DNA of 64,000 bases, from NCBI RefSeq assembly GCF_000715495.1, contig NZ_JNLX01000184.1, positions 1-64,000 on the forward strand, read 5' to 3'. How positions within the stretch are numbered: position 1 is the stretch's first letter; each line of letters begins with the position of its first letter. Origin of the DNA: Hymenobacter sp. IS2118 (GTDB taxonomy: Bacteria; Bacteroidota; Bacteroidia; Cytophagales; Hymenobacteraceae). Below, piece by piece: positions 63,560-64,000 of the stretch. The translations under genes and the position numbers were made by a program. The notes beneath the pieces are model-generated. The model did no database searches. It was given only the letters and a program-made list of their open reading frames with translations, and was not told where the DNA came from.

Positions 63560-64000
63560 ATGGGATTTGGGTTTTCGGTTATTCGCTGGGGAATATTGTC
63601 GATGGTGGCCTTGCTCGGCACCGGGCAAAGCCAGGCGCAGGTGGCCCCGCCCGAAACGCAGTGCCTGATGCTGCCGCTGGAGCCCGCATACCGGGCCCGG
63701 CAGTCGGCGCTGGTGGTGGAAGCGCAGGTGCTTGATGCCCAAAGCTTCTGGGATGCCGGCCACGCCCGGCTGTTCACCCGCCACCGTCTGCGTGTGTTTT
63801 CACTGCTGAAAGGCCAGCTGGCCGATACCACCGGCCTGACCCTCATCACGGAAGGCGGCCGGCTGGGTTTCGACCAGCAGGTACTCAGCAGTACGCTGCG
63901 GCTGGCGCCCGGCCAGACAGGGGTTTTCTTTTTGACCCCAGCGCCCTGGGCTGGGCTGCCCGCCCCCAAGGGTCGCGCCTGCTGGACGCCATTTGGCAGC
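63560..64000 (+). CDS. N-terminus of a secreted protein (runs off the window)
   Basis: An open frame of at least 147 codons with no stop before the window end. Signal peptide 'MGFGFSVIRWGILSMVALLGTGQSQAQ'. Then 'RQSALVVEAQVLDAQSFWDAGHARLFTRHRLRVFSLLKGQLADTTGLTLITEGGRLGFDQQVLSSTLRLAPGQTGVFFLTP', the pattern at the start of large T9SS-secreted surface proteins of Bacteroidota. Function cannot be told from this part. The 157 bp before it (63403-63559) show no gene. Confidence 0.75.
   Translation, partial: MGFGFSVIRWGILSMVALLGTGQSQAQVAPPETQCLMLPLEPAYRARQSALVVEAQVLDAQSFWDAGHARLFTRHRLRVFSLLKGQLADTTGLTLITEGGRLGFDQQVLSSTLRLAPGQTGVFFLTPAPWAGLPAPKGRACWTPFGS

Overview
The window reads as chromosomal DNA of a high-GC member of the Bacteroidota, most like Hymenobacter and relatives. 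The evidence is Bacteroidota-type promoters (-33 TTG and -7 TAnnTTTG, seen ahead of rpmG, tRNA-Asn and a DUF5522 gene), the rpmG-DUF4295 gene pair typical of the phylum, and large secreted proteins with type IX secretion (T9SS) C-terminal sorting domains. The genus is an inference; no rRNA is present.

Left host block (1-18,146): an APC amino-acid permease; a ParE-type toxin-antitoxin pair; DUF92 and GNAT genes; an unusual three-gene leftward set (RHGDVLI-type small protein, LRR/DUF6745-like protein, VWA protein with a duplicated C-terminal domain); hemB; an FAD oxidoreductase; ornithine aminotransferase; small secreted proteins; rpmB; a secreted aminopeptidase P; rpmG-DUF4295-ftsY; a 3-hydroxyacyl-CoA dehydrogenase; a degenerate Rieske-like lipoprotein; and tRNA-Asn(GTT). 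Several intergenic gaps hold long imperfect palindromes, including a REP-like family with the core GTCATGCTGAGCG.

Integrated element (18,135-50,450, about 32.3 kb): it sits in the 3' end of tRNA-Asn between 13-bp direct repeats. Just inside the left end are a tyrosine integrase and a GGGACA array with a 12-bp period (probable arm sites); the same motif lies at the right end. The element carries: (a) a starch/maltodextrin cargo (PfkB kinase, GH13 amylase, membrane AraC regulator with a CBM48-like domain) bracketed by copies of a small phage-type gene; (b) a nuclease and two proteins of unknown function; (c) a PLD-DEAD/H helicase-DUF3427 protein; (d) a leftward recombination module (RecE-like exonuclease, ssDNA-binding/annealing candidate); (e) an 820-bp non-coding block; (f) a holin/endopeptidase lysis pair; (g) two HNH restriction-type nucleases; (h) an operon of LexA-like regulator, large N6-adenine methylase and PD-(D/E)XK protein; (i) a leftward replication module (DNA methylase-like protein, DnaB helicase, initiator-like protein); (j) a CI/Cro-like switch; and (k) a hipBST toxin-antitoxin operon with three operators spaced exactly 40 bp. 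I see no terminase, portal, capsid or tail gene, so this is either a degraded prophage or a satellite-like, defence-rich element.

Right of the element (50,451-54,100) lies what looks like a remnant of a second, related element in tandem: a tRNA-terminator-like hairpin, one arm-type motif, a truncated integrase N-terminus, and a second PLD-DEAD/H helicase nearly identical in protein but with many silent differences. Both helicase copies, and the methylase operon, have a similar palindrome (ATTCTCGACA-N-TGTCGAGAAT type) upstream, suggesting shared control.

Right host block (54,600-64,000): two large T9SS-secreted proteins (M36 metalloprotease; FN3 protein), an S1/P1 nuclease, a small conserved protein, a GH43 glycosidase, and the start of another secreted protein running off the window.
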